Assembly: GCF_001857965.1 (NCBI RefSeq)
Contig: NZ_CP017774.1
Span: 186,001 to 250,000 of the forward strand
Direction of reading: 5' to 3'
DNA length: 64,000 nt
Source of the DNA: Flavobacterium commune
Lineage (GTDB): Bacteria > Bacteroidota > Bacteroidia > Flavobacteriales > Flavobacteriaceae
Shown piece after piece: positions 19,768-29,684 of this stretch. Both the position numbers and the translations under genes were made by a program. The notes beneath the pieces are model-generated. The model did not search any database and was not told the DNA's origin. It saw only the letters and a list, made by a program, of their open reading frames with translations. The stretch's first letter is position 1; every line of letters begins with the position of its first letter.

Positions 19768-22700
19768 ATGAGTTTATCCACCACAAGCATAAGAAGACCT
19801 GTTTTGACAATAGTTTTGAACCTTTTAATCATATTATTTGGTTTAATAGGATACAGTTTTTTGGGAGTTCGCGAATTCCCTTCGATTGATCCTGCACAGG
19901 TTTCTATTCGCACGAATTATACAGGAGCCAATTCGGATATTATTGAATCCCAAATTACCGAACCACTCGAAAAAGCGGTCAATTCCATCGATGGTATCCG
20001 AAACATTACTTCGTCCAGTAATCAGGGAAGCAGTATTATTACCATCGAATTTAATTTGGACAAAGACCTTGAAAGTGCTGCCAATGACGTGCGTGACAAA
20101 GTATCTCAGGCTGTTCGAAATTTACCCAAAGACATTGATGCTCCACCAGTAGTTTCTAAAGCAGATGCTGATAGTGAGTCCATTATTTCGATGACCCTTC
20201 AAAGTGACCGCAGAAACTCATTAGAATTGAGCGATTATGCCGAAAATGTCATTTCGCAACGATTAGAAACCATCCCGGGAGTTAGCGGCGTTCAAATTTG
20301 GGGACAAAAACGCTATGCCATGCGTTTGTGGATTGATCCCGTAAAATTAGCCGCTTATGGCTGTACTGTTGCCGAAGTTCGCGATGCCTTAAATGCACAA
20401 AATGTAGAATTACCATCAGGAAAACTAACCGGAAGCAATACCGAATTAGCCGTAAAAACCATTGGAAACTTATCCAGTGCCGAAGAATTCAACAACATCA
20501 TTATTAAAACCGAAGGAGACAAAATTGTTCGTTTTAGTGATATAGGAACAGCCAGTCTGGGAGCCGAAAACATCGAAACACAACTAACATCATCAGGACT
20601 TCCAATGATTGGTATGGCTATTGTGCCTATGCCGGGAGCCAACTATTTAGATATTTCAACAGAGTTTTATAAAAAATATGAAGCCTTAAAAAAAGATTTA
20701 CCCGAAGACATCAAACTCAATATTGCACTGGATAACACTGCTTTTGTAAAAAAATCAGTGCTGGAAGTTGCCGAAACTTTAGGAATTTCTATCATTCTGG
20801 TAATCATTATTATCTACTTGTTTTTTAGAGATTGGGCCATTGCTTTCCGACCTTTGATTGATATTCCAGTTTCGTTGATTGCTACCTTTTTTATTATGTG
20901 GCTTTTTGGTTTTTCAATAAATGTCCTAACGCTTTTAGCAATTGTTTTAGCAACCGGACTTGTAGTTGACGACGGAATTGTAGTTACCGAAAATATCTTT
21001 AAGAAAGTCGAAGAAGGTATGTCGCCGATTGAAGCAGCTATAAAAGGTTCTAACGAAATTTTCTATGCCGTAATTTCGATTTCGGTAACTTTAGCAGCGG
21101 TATTTTTACCTGTTATCTTCTTAGAAGGTTTTGTTGGGAGACTGTTCAGGGAATTTGGGGTTGTCATTGGTGCAGCAGTACTCATTTCGGCATTTGTAGC
21201 CTTGACTTTAACCCCTATGCTAAATGCTTATTTGATGAAAGGAGGCGAACAGAAAAAATCCGATTTTTATGTTAGAACCGAACCTTTTTTCGAAAAATTA
21301 AATAGCGGTTATGCTAATTCGTTAAAGGCCTTTATGGATAAAAAATGGATTAGTTTTCCAATTTTGATTGCTTGTTTTGGAATTATTTATTTATTCTACA
21401 CTTTGTTGCCTAAAGAAACAGCGCCTTATGACGACCGAAGTTCGATTACCATGCGTATGACCACACCTGAAGGTTCTACATACGAATATACCGATCGTTT
21501 TATGCAGGAAATTTCAAAATTAGTAGATGATTCCATTCCTGAAAAAAAAGTAAGCTTAGTGATATCATCTCCCGGATTTAGTTCGGCTTCTATTAATAGT
21601 GGCTTTGTCAGACTCACCTTGAAAGATGTTACCGAAAGAGAAGCTTCGCAAAAAGATATTGCCGATAAATTATCCAAATGGACTAAACAATATCCAAACG
21701 CTAAAACATCGGTTATCCAACAGCCTACAATTGCCGTAAACCGACGTGGTGGTTTGCCAATTCAATATATTATTCAGGCTCCAACATTTGAAAAATTGCG
21801 TGAAAAAATTCCCGTTTTCATGGAAGAAGTGGGCAAAAGTGATGTTTTTTCGATTACTGATGTCAATTTAAAATTCAATAAACCCGAAATCAATGTAACT
21901 ATCGACCGCGACAAAGCCGAAAGTTTAGGCATTTCGATACTTGATATTGCCCAAACCTTACAACTATCCTTAAGCGGACAGCGTTTTGGTTATTTTATTA
22001 AAAACGGCAAACAATATCAGGTTATTGGTCAATTTGACCAAAAAGACCGCTCAAAACCGCTTGATTTAACTTCGATATTTGTTAAAAACAACAAAGGCGA
22101 ATTGATTCAGATGGACAATGTGGTAAGTGTTGAAGAACAAAGTAACCCTCCACAATTGTATCACAATAACCGCTATATGTCGGCAACAATTTCAGCCGGT
22201 TTGGCTCCCGGCAAAAGCATCAGCGACGGAATTGATGCTATGAACGAAATAAAAGCAAAAGTTCTTGATGATAGTTTCACCACCGATTTAGGAGGAGAAT
22301 CCAGAGATTTTGTCGAAAGTAGTTCCAATACATCTTTCGCTTTCGGACTGGCTTTATTATTAATCTTCTTGATTTTAGCAGCTCAATTTGAGAGTTTTGT
22401 AGATCCGTTAATTATTATTCTTACTGTACCAATGGCGGTAGCCGGAGCCTTATTTTCATTATGGTTATTTGACCAGACCTGGAATATTTTTAGCCAAATT
22501 GGAACAGTAATGCTCATTGGTTTAGTAACTAAAAACGGAATTTTAATTGTCGAATTTGCTAATCAATTGCGGGAACAGGGAAAATCCAAATACGAGGCCA
22601 TTATGGAAGCTTCGGAAGCTCGTTTAAGACCTATTTTAATGACGAGTTTAGCCATTGCGCTGGGAGCTTTGCCTATCGCAATGTCGCTTGGAGCAGCTTC

Positions 22701-22863
22701 TACCAGTAGAATTGGGATGGGAGTAGTTATTGTAGGAGGAACTATATTTTCACTAATATTGACCTTATTTATTATTCCGGCACTTTATTATATGTGGTCC
22801 CGAGCTAAGAAACATTATCCTGAATTTGACCGTATTGACGAATACGAAAAAGCTAGTAAATAA
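19768..22863 (+). CDS. RND family multidrug efflux permease (AcrB-like)
   Basis: A 1031-residue inner-membrane proton-driven pump. It starts with the family signature SIRRPVLTIVLNLLIILFG and contains GLVVDDGIVVTENI, the TM4 region with the proton-relay aspartates, plus the duplicated half (QIGTVMLIGLVTKNGILIVE). Two large periplasmic loops and twelve membrane helices are expected. It works with the adaptor 91 bases upstream and the TolC-like channel 47 bases downstream. Substrates cannot be inferred. Confidence 0.95.
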   Translation: MSLSTTSIRRPVLTIVLNLLIILFGLIGYSFLGVREFPSIDPAQVSIRTNYTGANSDIIESQITEPLEKAVNSIDGIRNITSSSNQGSSIITIEFNLDKDLESAANDVRDKVSQAVRNLPKDIDAPPVVSKADADSESIISMTLQSDRRNSLELSDYAENVISQRLETIPGVSGVQIWGQKRYAMRLWIDPVKLAAYGCTVAEVRDALNAQNVELPSGKLTGSNTELAVKTIGNLSSAEEFNNIIIKTEGDKIVRFSDIGTASLGAENIETQLTSSGLPMIGMAIVPMPGANYLDISTEFYKKYEALKKDLPEDIKLNIALDNTAFVKKSVLEVAETLGISIILVIIIIYLFFRDWAIAFRPLIDIPVSLIATFFIMWLFGFSINVLTLLAIVLATGLVVDDGIVVTENIFKKVEEGMSPIEAAIKGSNEIFYAVISISVTLAAVFLPVIFLEGFVGRLFREFGVVIGAAVLISAFVALTLTPMLNAYLMKGGEQKKSDFYVRTEPFFEKLNSGYANSLKAFMDKKWISFPILIACFGIIYLFYTLLPKETAPYDDRSSITMRMTTPEGSTYEYTDRFMQEISKLVDDSIPEKKVSLVISSPGFSSASINSGFVRLTLKDVTEREASQKDIADKLSKWTKQYPNAKTSVIQQPTIAVNRRGGLPIQYIIQAPTFEKLREKIPVFMEEVGKSDVFSITDVNLKFNKPEINVTIDRDKAESLGISILDIAQTLQLSLSGQRFGYFIKNGKQYQVIGQFDQKDRSKPLDLTSIFVKNNKGELIQMDNVVSVEEQSNPPQLYHNNRYMSATISAGLAPGKSISDGIDAMNEIKAKVLDDSFTTDLGGESRDFVESSSNTSFAFGLALLLIFLILAAQFESFVDPLIIILTVPMAVAGALFSLWLFDQTWNIFSQIGTVMLIGLVTKNGILIVEFANQLREQGKSKYEAIMEASEARLRPILMTSLAIALGALPIAMSLGAASTSRIGMGVVIVGGTIFSLILTLFIIPALYYMWSRAKKHYPEFDRIDEYEKASK

Positions 22864-22910
22864 TTTATTGGTCACAAAATCCTGAAATTGTGGCAAAAGG
22901 AAAACATAAT

Positions 22911-24221
22911 ATGAATACAAAAATAGTAATCCGTAGTCTCATTTTATTCTTGATTTGCATTGTAAAAACAAATGCTCAGGGAGTATTAACTATTGAAGAT
23001 GCTCTAAAAACAGCATTAGAAAACAATTACGACATTAAAATTGCGGCTAACAATTTGAAAGTAAACCAAACCAATAATACTATTGGAAATGCAGGAATGC
23101 TTCCTACTCTAACCGCAAATGTAGTTGACAACAACAACATTCAAAACCTGTCCCAAATTCGTCTTGACGGAACAGAAAATAGTTTAAACAATGCTAAAAA
23201 TAACAGTCTGAATTATGGTGTAAGTCTAGGCTGGACTATTTTTGACGGTATGAGTATGTTTGCCAAAAGAGAGCAATTTCAGGAACTTCAAAAACTCGGA
23301 GAATCGCAATTAAAACTAAGCATTTTAACTAAAATTGCCGATGTTTATGCCACTTATTTTGATTTAGTACAACAACAACAGCAATTAGCTGCATTAGACT
23401 CAACACTGGTTATTTCTAATCAACGATTAACTTTAGCACAAAACCGATTTAGCATAGGTAAGGCTTCAAAACTAGAGGTCTTAAACGCTCAGGTTGATTT
23501 GAATACCGACAAAGTAACGCTGTTAAAACAAAAAGAATTATTTGCCAATACTAAAATTCTTTTGAATCAAATACTAGCCAGAGATACTAAAATAGATTTT
23601 CAGGTAAGCACTATTTTTAATGTGGATGCTCATTTAAAACTGGATGAATTAAGTAATTTGGCACAAAAACAAAATCCGCAATTGCAGGCACAAATTATCA
23701 ACAAAAGAGTAGCCGAATTACAATTAAAGCAAGTAAAAGCTACCCGATATCCTACAATAAGAGTCAATACAGCTTACAACTTTAGTGAAACCGAATCCAG
23801 TTTAGGTTTTGTCACTCAGTCTTCTTCAAGAGGATTTAATTATGGGTTAAGCGCTTCCTTAAATTTGTTTGATGGTTTTGCCCAACATCGTAATGAAAAA
23901 ATAGCCAATCTGGCAATTGAAAATGCCAAATTACAAATTGAACAACAAAACCTAAATTTGGAAACCCAATTAGCAACTGCCTACCAAACCTATTTAACCA
24001 ATTTAGAACTTATTAAATTAGAAGAAACCAATCAAGCAATTGCCAAGCAAAATCTGGCAATTACACTGGATAAATTTCATATTGGCACCATAACCACATT
24101 AGAATTCAGAACCGCTCAATTAAATTTTGTAAATGCTACTGTGCGTTATACTAATGCACAATTTCAAGCCAAATTATCCGAAATTGCACTAAAAGAATTA
24201 GCCGGAAATATGAGTTTTTAA
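22911..24221 (+). CDS. TolC family outer-membrane efflux protein
   Basis: A 436-residue outer-membrane channel with a signal peptide (MNTKIVIRSLILFLICIVKT then NAQG) and the duplicated long-helix pattern of the family (LTIEDALKTALENNYDIKIA; LAQNRFSIGKASKLEVLNAQ; LAITLDKFHIGTITTLEFRT). The ATG at 22911 is preferred to a GTG at 22890 because it gives a clean signal peptide and has the purine run AAAGGAAAA upstream. It completes the RND operon. Confidence 0.92.
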   Translation: MNTKIVIRSLILFLICIVKTNAQGVLTIEDALKTALENNYDIKIAANNLKVNQTNNTIGNAGMLPTLTANVVDNNNIQNLSQIRLDGTENSLNNAKNNSLNYGVSLGWTIFDGMSMFAKREQFQELQKLGESQLKLSILTKIADVYATYFDLVQQQQQLAALDSTLVISNQRLTLAQNRFSIGKASKLEVLNAQVDLNTDKVTLLKQKELFANTKILLNQILARDTKIDFQVSTIFNVDAHLKLDELSNLAQKQNPQLQAQIINKRVAELQLKQVKATRYPTIRVNTAYNFSETESSLGFVTQSSSRGFNYGLSASLNLFDGFAQHRNEKIANLAIENAKLQIEQQNLNLETQLATAYQTYLTNLELIKLEETNQAIAKQNLAITLDKFHIGTITTLEFRTAQLNFVNATVRYTNAQFQAKLSEIALKELAGNMSF

Positions 24222-24248
24222 TTTATTTTTGTCAAAAAAAATACATCA

Positions 24249-25112
24249 ATGACTTCATACAACCCAAAAGATTGGATTCGTTTTATCTTTTTTATCAGTA
24301 AGGCAGATACCATTCGAAAATTATTCCCAATAATGATCCTTATCGGAATATACTCTGGAATTATTGGCTATTTAGAACTCGTATATTGGCATTTACCCGA
24401 AAACAGTTATGTAAAAAACATTTCTGTGATGCACAGTATGCTAGGTTTTGTCATTTCATTATTGCTGGCTTATCGAACCAATACAGCTTATGACCGCTGG
24501 TGGGAAGGACGAAAAATGTGGGGGGCTCTGGTAAATAGTAGTCGAAATTTAGCCTTAAAACTATCGGCAATTTTAACCACCGAAAGTGACCGTAGTTTTT
24601 TTAGAAAAATAATTCCCGGCTATGCTTCTATTTTGCAGAAACATTTAGACGATAGTGATACCGCAAAACAATTGTTTGATGATGTTGATTTAGAAATTGA
24701 CCATCACAAACACAAACCTAATCAACTGGCTAAAATGTTGTTCCAAAAAGTCAATGATTTATATGTTACCAAAAAAATTACCGGCGACCAGTTAATCATT
24801 ATCAATAACGAACTGCAATCTTTCACCGATATCTGTGGGGCTTGTGAGCGAATTAAAAACACCCCCATTCCCTACTCTTACAGTGCATTTATAAAAAAAT
24901 TCATTTTTATTTATGTACTTACCCTGCCTTTTGCTTATGTTTTTATTTTGGGATATTATGTTATTCCTGTAGTGGTTTTTATATTTTATGTCTTGGCAAG
25001 TTTAGAATTAATTGCCGAAGAAATTGAAGATCCATTTGGAACGGATGCTAATGATCTACCTACCAAAAAAATTGCAGAAAACATTAAAAAACATGTAGAA
25101 GAAATCATTTAG
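24249..25112 (+). CDS. Bestrophin-like family membrane protein
   Basis: A 287-residue protein of the bacterial bestrophin (RFP-TM, formerly UPF0187) family of pentameric anion or cation channels. The pattern YRTNTAYDRWWEGRKMWGAL near residues 78-97 is the family signature. Hydrophobic helices lie near 25-45, 60-78, 215-235 and 235-255. A second conserved region is GACERIKNTPIPYSYSAF. It begins 27 bases after the TolC-like gene and may be read from the same transcript, but its function is unlikely to be efflux-related. Confidence 0.88.
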   Translation: MTSYNPKDWIRFIFFISKADTIRKLFPIMILIGIYSGIIGYLELVYWHLPENSYVKNISVMHSMLGFVISLLLAYRTNTAYDRWWEGRKMWGALVNSSRNLALKLSAILTTESDRSFFRKIIPGYASILQKHLDDSDTAKQLFDDVDLEIDHHKHKPNQLAKMLFQKVNDLYVTKKITGDQLIIINNELQSFTDICGACERIKNTPIPYSYSAFIKKFIFIYVLTLPFAYVFILGYYVIPVVVFIFYVLASLELIAEEIEDPFGTDANDLPTKKIAENIKKHVEEII

Positions 25113-25183
25113 ATTTTCTGAAAATTAATTTTAAAATTTCGAAAATACATTGATTTTAAATAACAAAAACTCGGTTTAATAAC

Positions 25184-25214
25184 TTTGAAGCTCGGTTGAC
25201 AATGTTTATATTTG
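25184..25214 (+). promoter_or_regulatory. Promoter of pheT
   Basis: TTTG at 25184-25187, 19-base spacer, TATATTTG at 25207-25214: an ideal Bacteroidota promoter 21 bases before the pheT start codon. Confidence 0.8.
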
Positions 25215-25235
25215 CAGCCTTATTAAAATTTACAA

Positions 25236-27656
25236 ATGAAAATATCATACAACTGGTTAAAACAATTCATTAAAACCGATTGGAATTCAGAACAAACAGC
25301 AGCATTACTGACTGATTTAGGTCTTGAGGTAGAAGTTGTTGAAAAATATCAATCTGTAAAAGGAGGATTAGAAGGTATTGTAGTAGGTCATGTACTTACT
25401 TGTGTACCACATCCTGATGCCGACAGACTAAAAGTTACAACTGTTGACATAGGAAATGGTACTCCAATACAGGTTGTATGTGGAGCTTCGAATGTGGCAG
25501 CGGGACAAAAAGTACCTGTAGCCACTATTGGTACTGTATTATATGATAAAGAAGGAAGTTCATTTACCATAAAAAAAGGAAAAATCCGCGGACAGGAAAG
25601 CCACGGAATGATTTGTGCCGAAGACGAATTAGGTCTTGGAACTGGTCATGACGGAATTATGGTTTTGGATGATGCCTTAGTTCCTGGAACTCCGGCAGCC
25701 AAAGTTTTCAAAATAGAAAATGACGAAGTTTTCGAAATAGGCTTAACGCCAAATCGCGCCGATGCCATGAGTCATTTAGGTACAGCGAGAGATTTGAGAG
25801 CCGGATTATTACAAAACGGGGTTAGTGTCGAATTAATTACGCCATCTGTAAGTAATTTTAGAGTAGACATGCGTACTTTAAAGATTGACGTTAAGGTTGA
25901 TTCACCTGCATTAGCACCTCGTTATTGTGGAGTTACCATTTCGGGTATTACGGTAAAACCTTCACCAGCCTGGTTACAAGATCGTTTAAAAGCTATTGGG
26001 ATCAATCCAAAAAACAATATTGTCGATGTAACCAATTATGTTTTACATGATTTAGGACAACCTTTACACGCTTTTGATGCAGCAAAAATCAACGGAAAAA
26101 TTCATGTAAAAACGGTCGAAGCTGGAACAAAATTCACCACTTTAGACGATGTTGAAAGAACCTTACACGAAGAAGATTTGATGATTTGTGACGAAAAAGG
26201 TCCAATGTGTATTGCAGGGGTTTTTGGTGGTCAAAAATCGGGAGTGACTGATAATACGACTTCTATCTTCTTAGAAAGTGCTTATTTTAATCCTGTAAGC
26301 GTTAGAAAAACAGCCAAAAGACATCAATTAAATACCGATGCCTCTTTTAGATTTGAAAGAGGAATCGATCCTAGTATTACAGCTTATGCCTTAAAACGTG
26401 CGGCTTTGTTAATCCAGGAAGTTGCCGGAGGTCAAATCACTTCTGATCTTATCGATATCTACACTAAAAAAGTGGAAGATTTCTCAGTATTTGTAAATTT
26501 TGATAAAGTCAATAAAATTATTGGACAACAAATCCCAAAAGACATTATCAAAAAAATATTAGCATCATTAGATATTAAAATAAATAGTGTTTCGGATGCC
26601 GGTTTAGGTTTGACTATTCCTGCTTACCGCGTTGATGTTCAAAGGGAAATTGATGTTATTGAAGAAATCCTAAGAGTTTACGGTTACAATAAAATTGATT
26701 TTTCGAATAAAGTAAACGCTACTGTTTTTAACGCGCCAAGGAACGAAGATTATAAGTTGCAAAATATCGTTGGAAATCAATTGAATTCACAAGGATTCCA
26801 CGAAATAATGGCTAATTCATTGACTACGTCTGCTTATGTTCAACTTTCAGAAATGCTAAAAGAAGAACACAATGTAACGATGTTAAATCCATTGAGTAAT
26901 GATTTGGCAACTATGCGTCAATCTTTATTATTCTCGGGATTAGAAGCTATTGCTTACAACATTAACCGTAAAAATGCCGATTTAAGATTGTTTGAATTTG
27001 GAAAATCATACCATAAATTCCTTTCCGGCTATGAAGAACACAAACATCTTACTTTGTTTTTAACCGGAAACAGAAACCAGGAAAACTGGACTAATCCACA
27101 AAAACCTTCTGATTTCTTTTTATTCAAAGGTTATGTAGAAGGAATTTTTTCGAGATTAGGAATTCAAAAAATACAAAACAGCCCTGTAAAATCGGATGTT
27201 TTCTCTGAAGGAATTGCCATTGGAACAACTCAAAATACGTTGGTAGAATTTGGTGTAGTAAAAAAATCAATCCTAAAACACTTCGGAATCAAACAAGAGG
27301 TTTTTTATGCTGATTTTAATTGGGAAGCTATTTTAAAAACTATTCCTAACAAAATTAAATATACTGAAATCACTAAATATCCTGAGGTAAGAAGAGATTT
27401 AGCCTTACTGATTGATGAAAATGTAAACTACGACAGTATTTACGCAATTGCCAGACAAACAGAGAAAAGCCTATTGAAAGACATCAACCTTTTTGATGTT
27501 TACGAAGGTAAAAACCTTCCTGAAGGTAAAAAATCCTACGCTTTAAGCTTCATTCTTCAAGACGATTCAAAAACACTTACCGATGCTCAAATTGACAAAA
27601 TCATGGGCAAATTGCAAAAGAATTTTGAAACAGAACTTGGAGCAAGTTTGAGATAA
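25236..27656 (+). CDS. pheT: Phenylalanyl-tRNA synthetase beta subunit
   Basis: An 806-residue subunit that, with PheS, charges tRNA-Phe. Domains in order: N-terminal domain and EMAP-type tRNA-binding domain (about 40-150, VGHVLTCVPHPDADRLKVTT), B3/B4 editing domain (about 210-385, with SFRFERGIDP near its end), B5 (about 405-475), the catalytic-like core, and the C-terminal anticodon-binding FDX-ACB domain (about 713-806). Full length and intact. pheS is not adjacent, as is common in this phylum. Confidence 0.96.
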   Translation: MKISYNWLKQFIKTDWNSEQTAALLTDLGLEVEVVEKYQSVKGGLEGIVVGHVLTCVPHPDADRLKVTTVDIGNGTPIQVVCGASNVAAGQKVPVATIGTVLYDKEGSSFTIKKGKIRGQESHGMICAEDELGLGTGHDGIMVLDDALVPGTPAAKVFKIENDEVFEIGLTPNRADAMSHLGTARDLRAGLLQNGVSVELITPSVSNFRVDMRTLKIDVKVDSPALAPRYCGVTISGITVKPSPAWLQDRLKAIGINPKNNIVDVTNYVLHDLGQPLHAFDAAKINGKIHVKTVEAGTKFTTLDDVERTLHEEDLMICDEKGPMCIAGVFGGQKSGVTDNTTSIFLESAYFNPVSVRKTAKRHQLNTDASFRFERGIDPSITAYALKRAALLIQEVAGGQITSDLIDIYTKKVEDFSVFVNFDKVNKIIGQQIPKDIIKKILASLDIKINSVSDAGLGLTIPAYRVDVQREIDVIEEILRVYGYNKIDFSNKVNATVFNAPRNEDYKLQNIVGNQLNSQGFHEIMANSLTTSAYVQLSEMLKEEHNVTMLNPLSNDLATMRQSLLFSGLEAIAYNINRKNADLRLFEFGKSYHKFLSGYEEHKHLTLFLTGNRNQENWTNPQKPSDFFLFKGYVEGIFSRLGIQKIQNSPVKSDVFSEGIAIGTTQNTLVEFGVVKKSILKHFGIKQEVFYADFNWEAILKTIPNKIKYTEITKYPEVRRDLALLIDENVNYDSIYAIARQTEKSLLKDINLFDVYEGKNLPEGKKSYALSFILQDDSKTLTDAQIDKIMGKLQKNFETELGASLR

Positions 27657-27677
27657 AAGACTAAAAAACATCAATAG

Positions 27678-27717
27678 AAAAAAGCTAACTTAAGAAATTT
27701 AAGTTAGCTTTTTTTTA
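27678..27717 (+). terminator. Terminator after pheT
   Basis: AAAAAAGCTAACTTAA pairs with TTAAGTTAGCTTTTTT across a five-base loop, followed by a T-run. Confidence 0.85.
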
Positions 27718-27813
27718 TATAATGTTGTCCCGTCCTGAAACAGCCCAAAACCAAACAAGTCTCTTTTAGCTTATAAAACACTTACAATTAGCACACTAAA
27801 ATCACACTAAACA

Positions 27814-27854
27814 AAAAAAAGCTTAGTCAAACTATATGTTTAACTAAGCTTTTT
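27814..27854 (-). terminator. Terminator downstream of amt
   Basis: AAAAAGCTTAGTCAAAC and GTTTAACTAAGCTTTTT pair with one mismatch around a five-base loop; it serves the minus-strand amt gene. Confidence 0.8.
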
Positions 27855-27909
27855 CTATTTTATATTATTGTATTTATTATTATATACAATAAATTATCAA
27901 TGTAGTTGA

Positions 27910-29214
27910 CTACAAAAATTCTCCGTGTTGAGAGATGTCTAATCCTAACTCTTCTTTATCCTCACTAACTCTTAATGGAGTAATTTTGTTCACAATAAAG
28001 AATAAAGCATAAGAAGCACAGAATGCAAAAACAGATACAATTACTAACGCTGTTAATTGGTTGATGAATAATGTTGATTCACCAAAGATAAGACCTTGGT
28101 CAACAACAGCTGGGTTAACGTCTTTAGAAGCAAAAACTCCTGTTAACAACATACCTACCATACCTCCAACACCGTGACAAGCAAATACGTCTAAAGCATC
28201 ATCAATTTTTCCTTTAGGGAATTTACTCACCAAAATATTACTTACAATACTACTAAACAATCCAATGAAAATTGCATGAGGAATACTAACAAAACCAGCC
28301 GCTGGAGTTATCGCTACTAAACCTACAACAGATCCAATACAAGCTCCCATAGCAGATAATTTATGACCTAATATTTTATCCAAAAATACCCAAGCCATAC
28401 CTGCAGCAGCAGCAGCAACTGTAGTTGTTCCTAAAGCCTGAACTGCTAATCCATTAGAACCTAAAGCTGAACCTGCATTGAATCCAAACCATCCAAACCA
28501 TAATAAAGCTGTACCTAATAATACGTAAGTGATACGAGCAGGATTCACTTTTTGTACTTTTCTTTTTCCTAAAAAGATTGCACCTGCAAGAGCAGCCCAT
28601 CCTGCACTCATATGTACTACTGTACCACCTGCAAAATCCAATACTCCCATTTTAAAGAAATATCCATCAGAATGCCAAGTCATGTGACATAATGGAGTAT
28701 AAATAAATAGAACAAATAAAACCATAAATAACATATACGCCCAAAAACGAACTCTTTCAGCAAAAGCTCCTGTAATCAAAGCTGGCGTAATAATAGCAAA
28801 TTTAGCCTGAAACAATGCAAACAACATAAAAGGAATTGTTCCCCAGGCTGTTGAAACACCTACATTTTGAAACATTAAAAACTCTGATGGATCTCCAATA
28901 ACTCCTCCTATAGAAGTTCCAAAAGATAAACTGAATCCAATAACAACCCATAAAATTGTTACAATAAGCATAGCAACAAAACTTTGTAGCATTGTACTGA
29001 TTACATTTTTTTTACCTACCATACCTCCGTAGAAAAATCCTAATCCAGGAGTCATGATTAATACTAAAGCTGTTGCAACAATCATCCAGGCTGTATCTCC
29101 TGTATCAAATTTTGCTGCCTCTGCAGGAACTGTAACTCCAGTTAAAATAGAACTTGAAAATAGTGTAACGACTAATAACGCAATCATTATCACACTTAAA
29201 CTAATTTTTCTCAT
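27910..29214 (-). CDS. amt: Ammonium transporter
   Basis: A 434-residue Amt/Mep/Rh channel with eleven expected membrane helices after a signal-like N-terminal segment. Family motifs seen are DTAWMIVATALVLIMTPGLG, DFAGGTVVHMSAG (first pore His) and FACHGVGGMVG (second pore His). The ATG at 29214 is preferred over one at 29253, which would add 13 non-conserved residues. No PII gene is adjacent. The possible -7 box TATTTTTG lies just upstream on the minus strand. Confidence 0.94.
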   Translation of the reverse strand: MRKISLSVIMIALLVVTLFSSSILTGVTVPAEAAKFDTGDTAWMIVATALVLIMTPGLGFFYGGMVGKKNVISTMLQSFVAMLIVTILWVVIGFSLSFGTSIGGVIGDPSEFLMFQNVGVSTAWGTIPFMLFALFQAKFAIITPALITGAFAERVRFWAYMLFMVLFVLFIYTPLCHMTWHSDGYFFKMGVLDFAGGTVVHMSAGWAALAGAIFLGKRKVQKVNPARITYVLLGTALLWFGWFGFNAGSALGSNGLAVQALGTTTVAAAAAGMAWVFLDKILGHKLSAMGACIGSVVGLVAITPAAGFVSIPHAIFIGLFSSIVSNILVSKFPKGKIDDALDVFACHGVGGMVGMLLTGVFASKDVNPAVVDQGLIFGESTLFINQLTALVIVSVFAFCASYALFFIVNKITPLRVSEDKEELGLDISQHGEFL

Positions 29215-29684
29215 ATTGTTTTGGTTTAAATTTTTACCAAAAATATAAAACAACTAACATACCCCCTAAAAAACAACAGTAAATGTTTTTACTTTTATTA
29301 TTAATTCATTTTAGACCCCATAATTTTATGGGTACTACCTCCAAAATATGCAAAAAATAACGATTTGTTAAATTCCGACACTTACTTTTTTAAGATTTTC
29401 TCAGCAAAATTAAATTTTACTCGATATTTTTTAGCGTAAATTCTTATTGTTTTTTATTTTTCGCAAAATAAAATCCGTTTAACCAATTATTACATTGCCA
29501 AAATCGAAATTTCAGAAACAAATTGCATCAAATATTTAAACCTCTTAATAATAATTAAATTATAGTCTCAAAATAAAACCAACAAAGCACATTAATAAGC
29601 ATTTACATTTTTTTTTAATTAAAATCTAAGACCACAGTATTCTTGTATTTTAAAATTTATTATTTTTAATAAAAAATATCCTAT
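29215..29684. promoter_or_regulatory. Divergent intergenic region between amt and the ComM-like gene
   Basis: 470 very AT-rich bases with no gene. The clearest feature is the dyad CCCATAA-TT-TTATGGG at 29317-29332, about 100 bases upstream of amt, a candidate operator. Other stretches are homopolymer-rich and unremarkable. Confidence 0.45.
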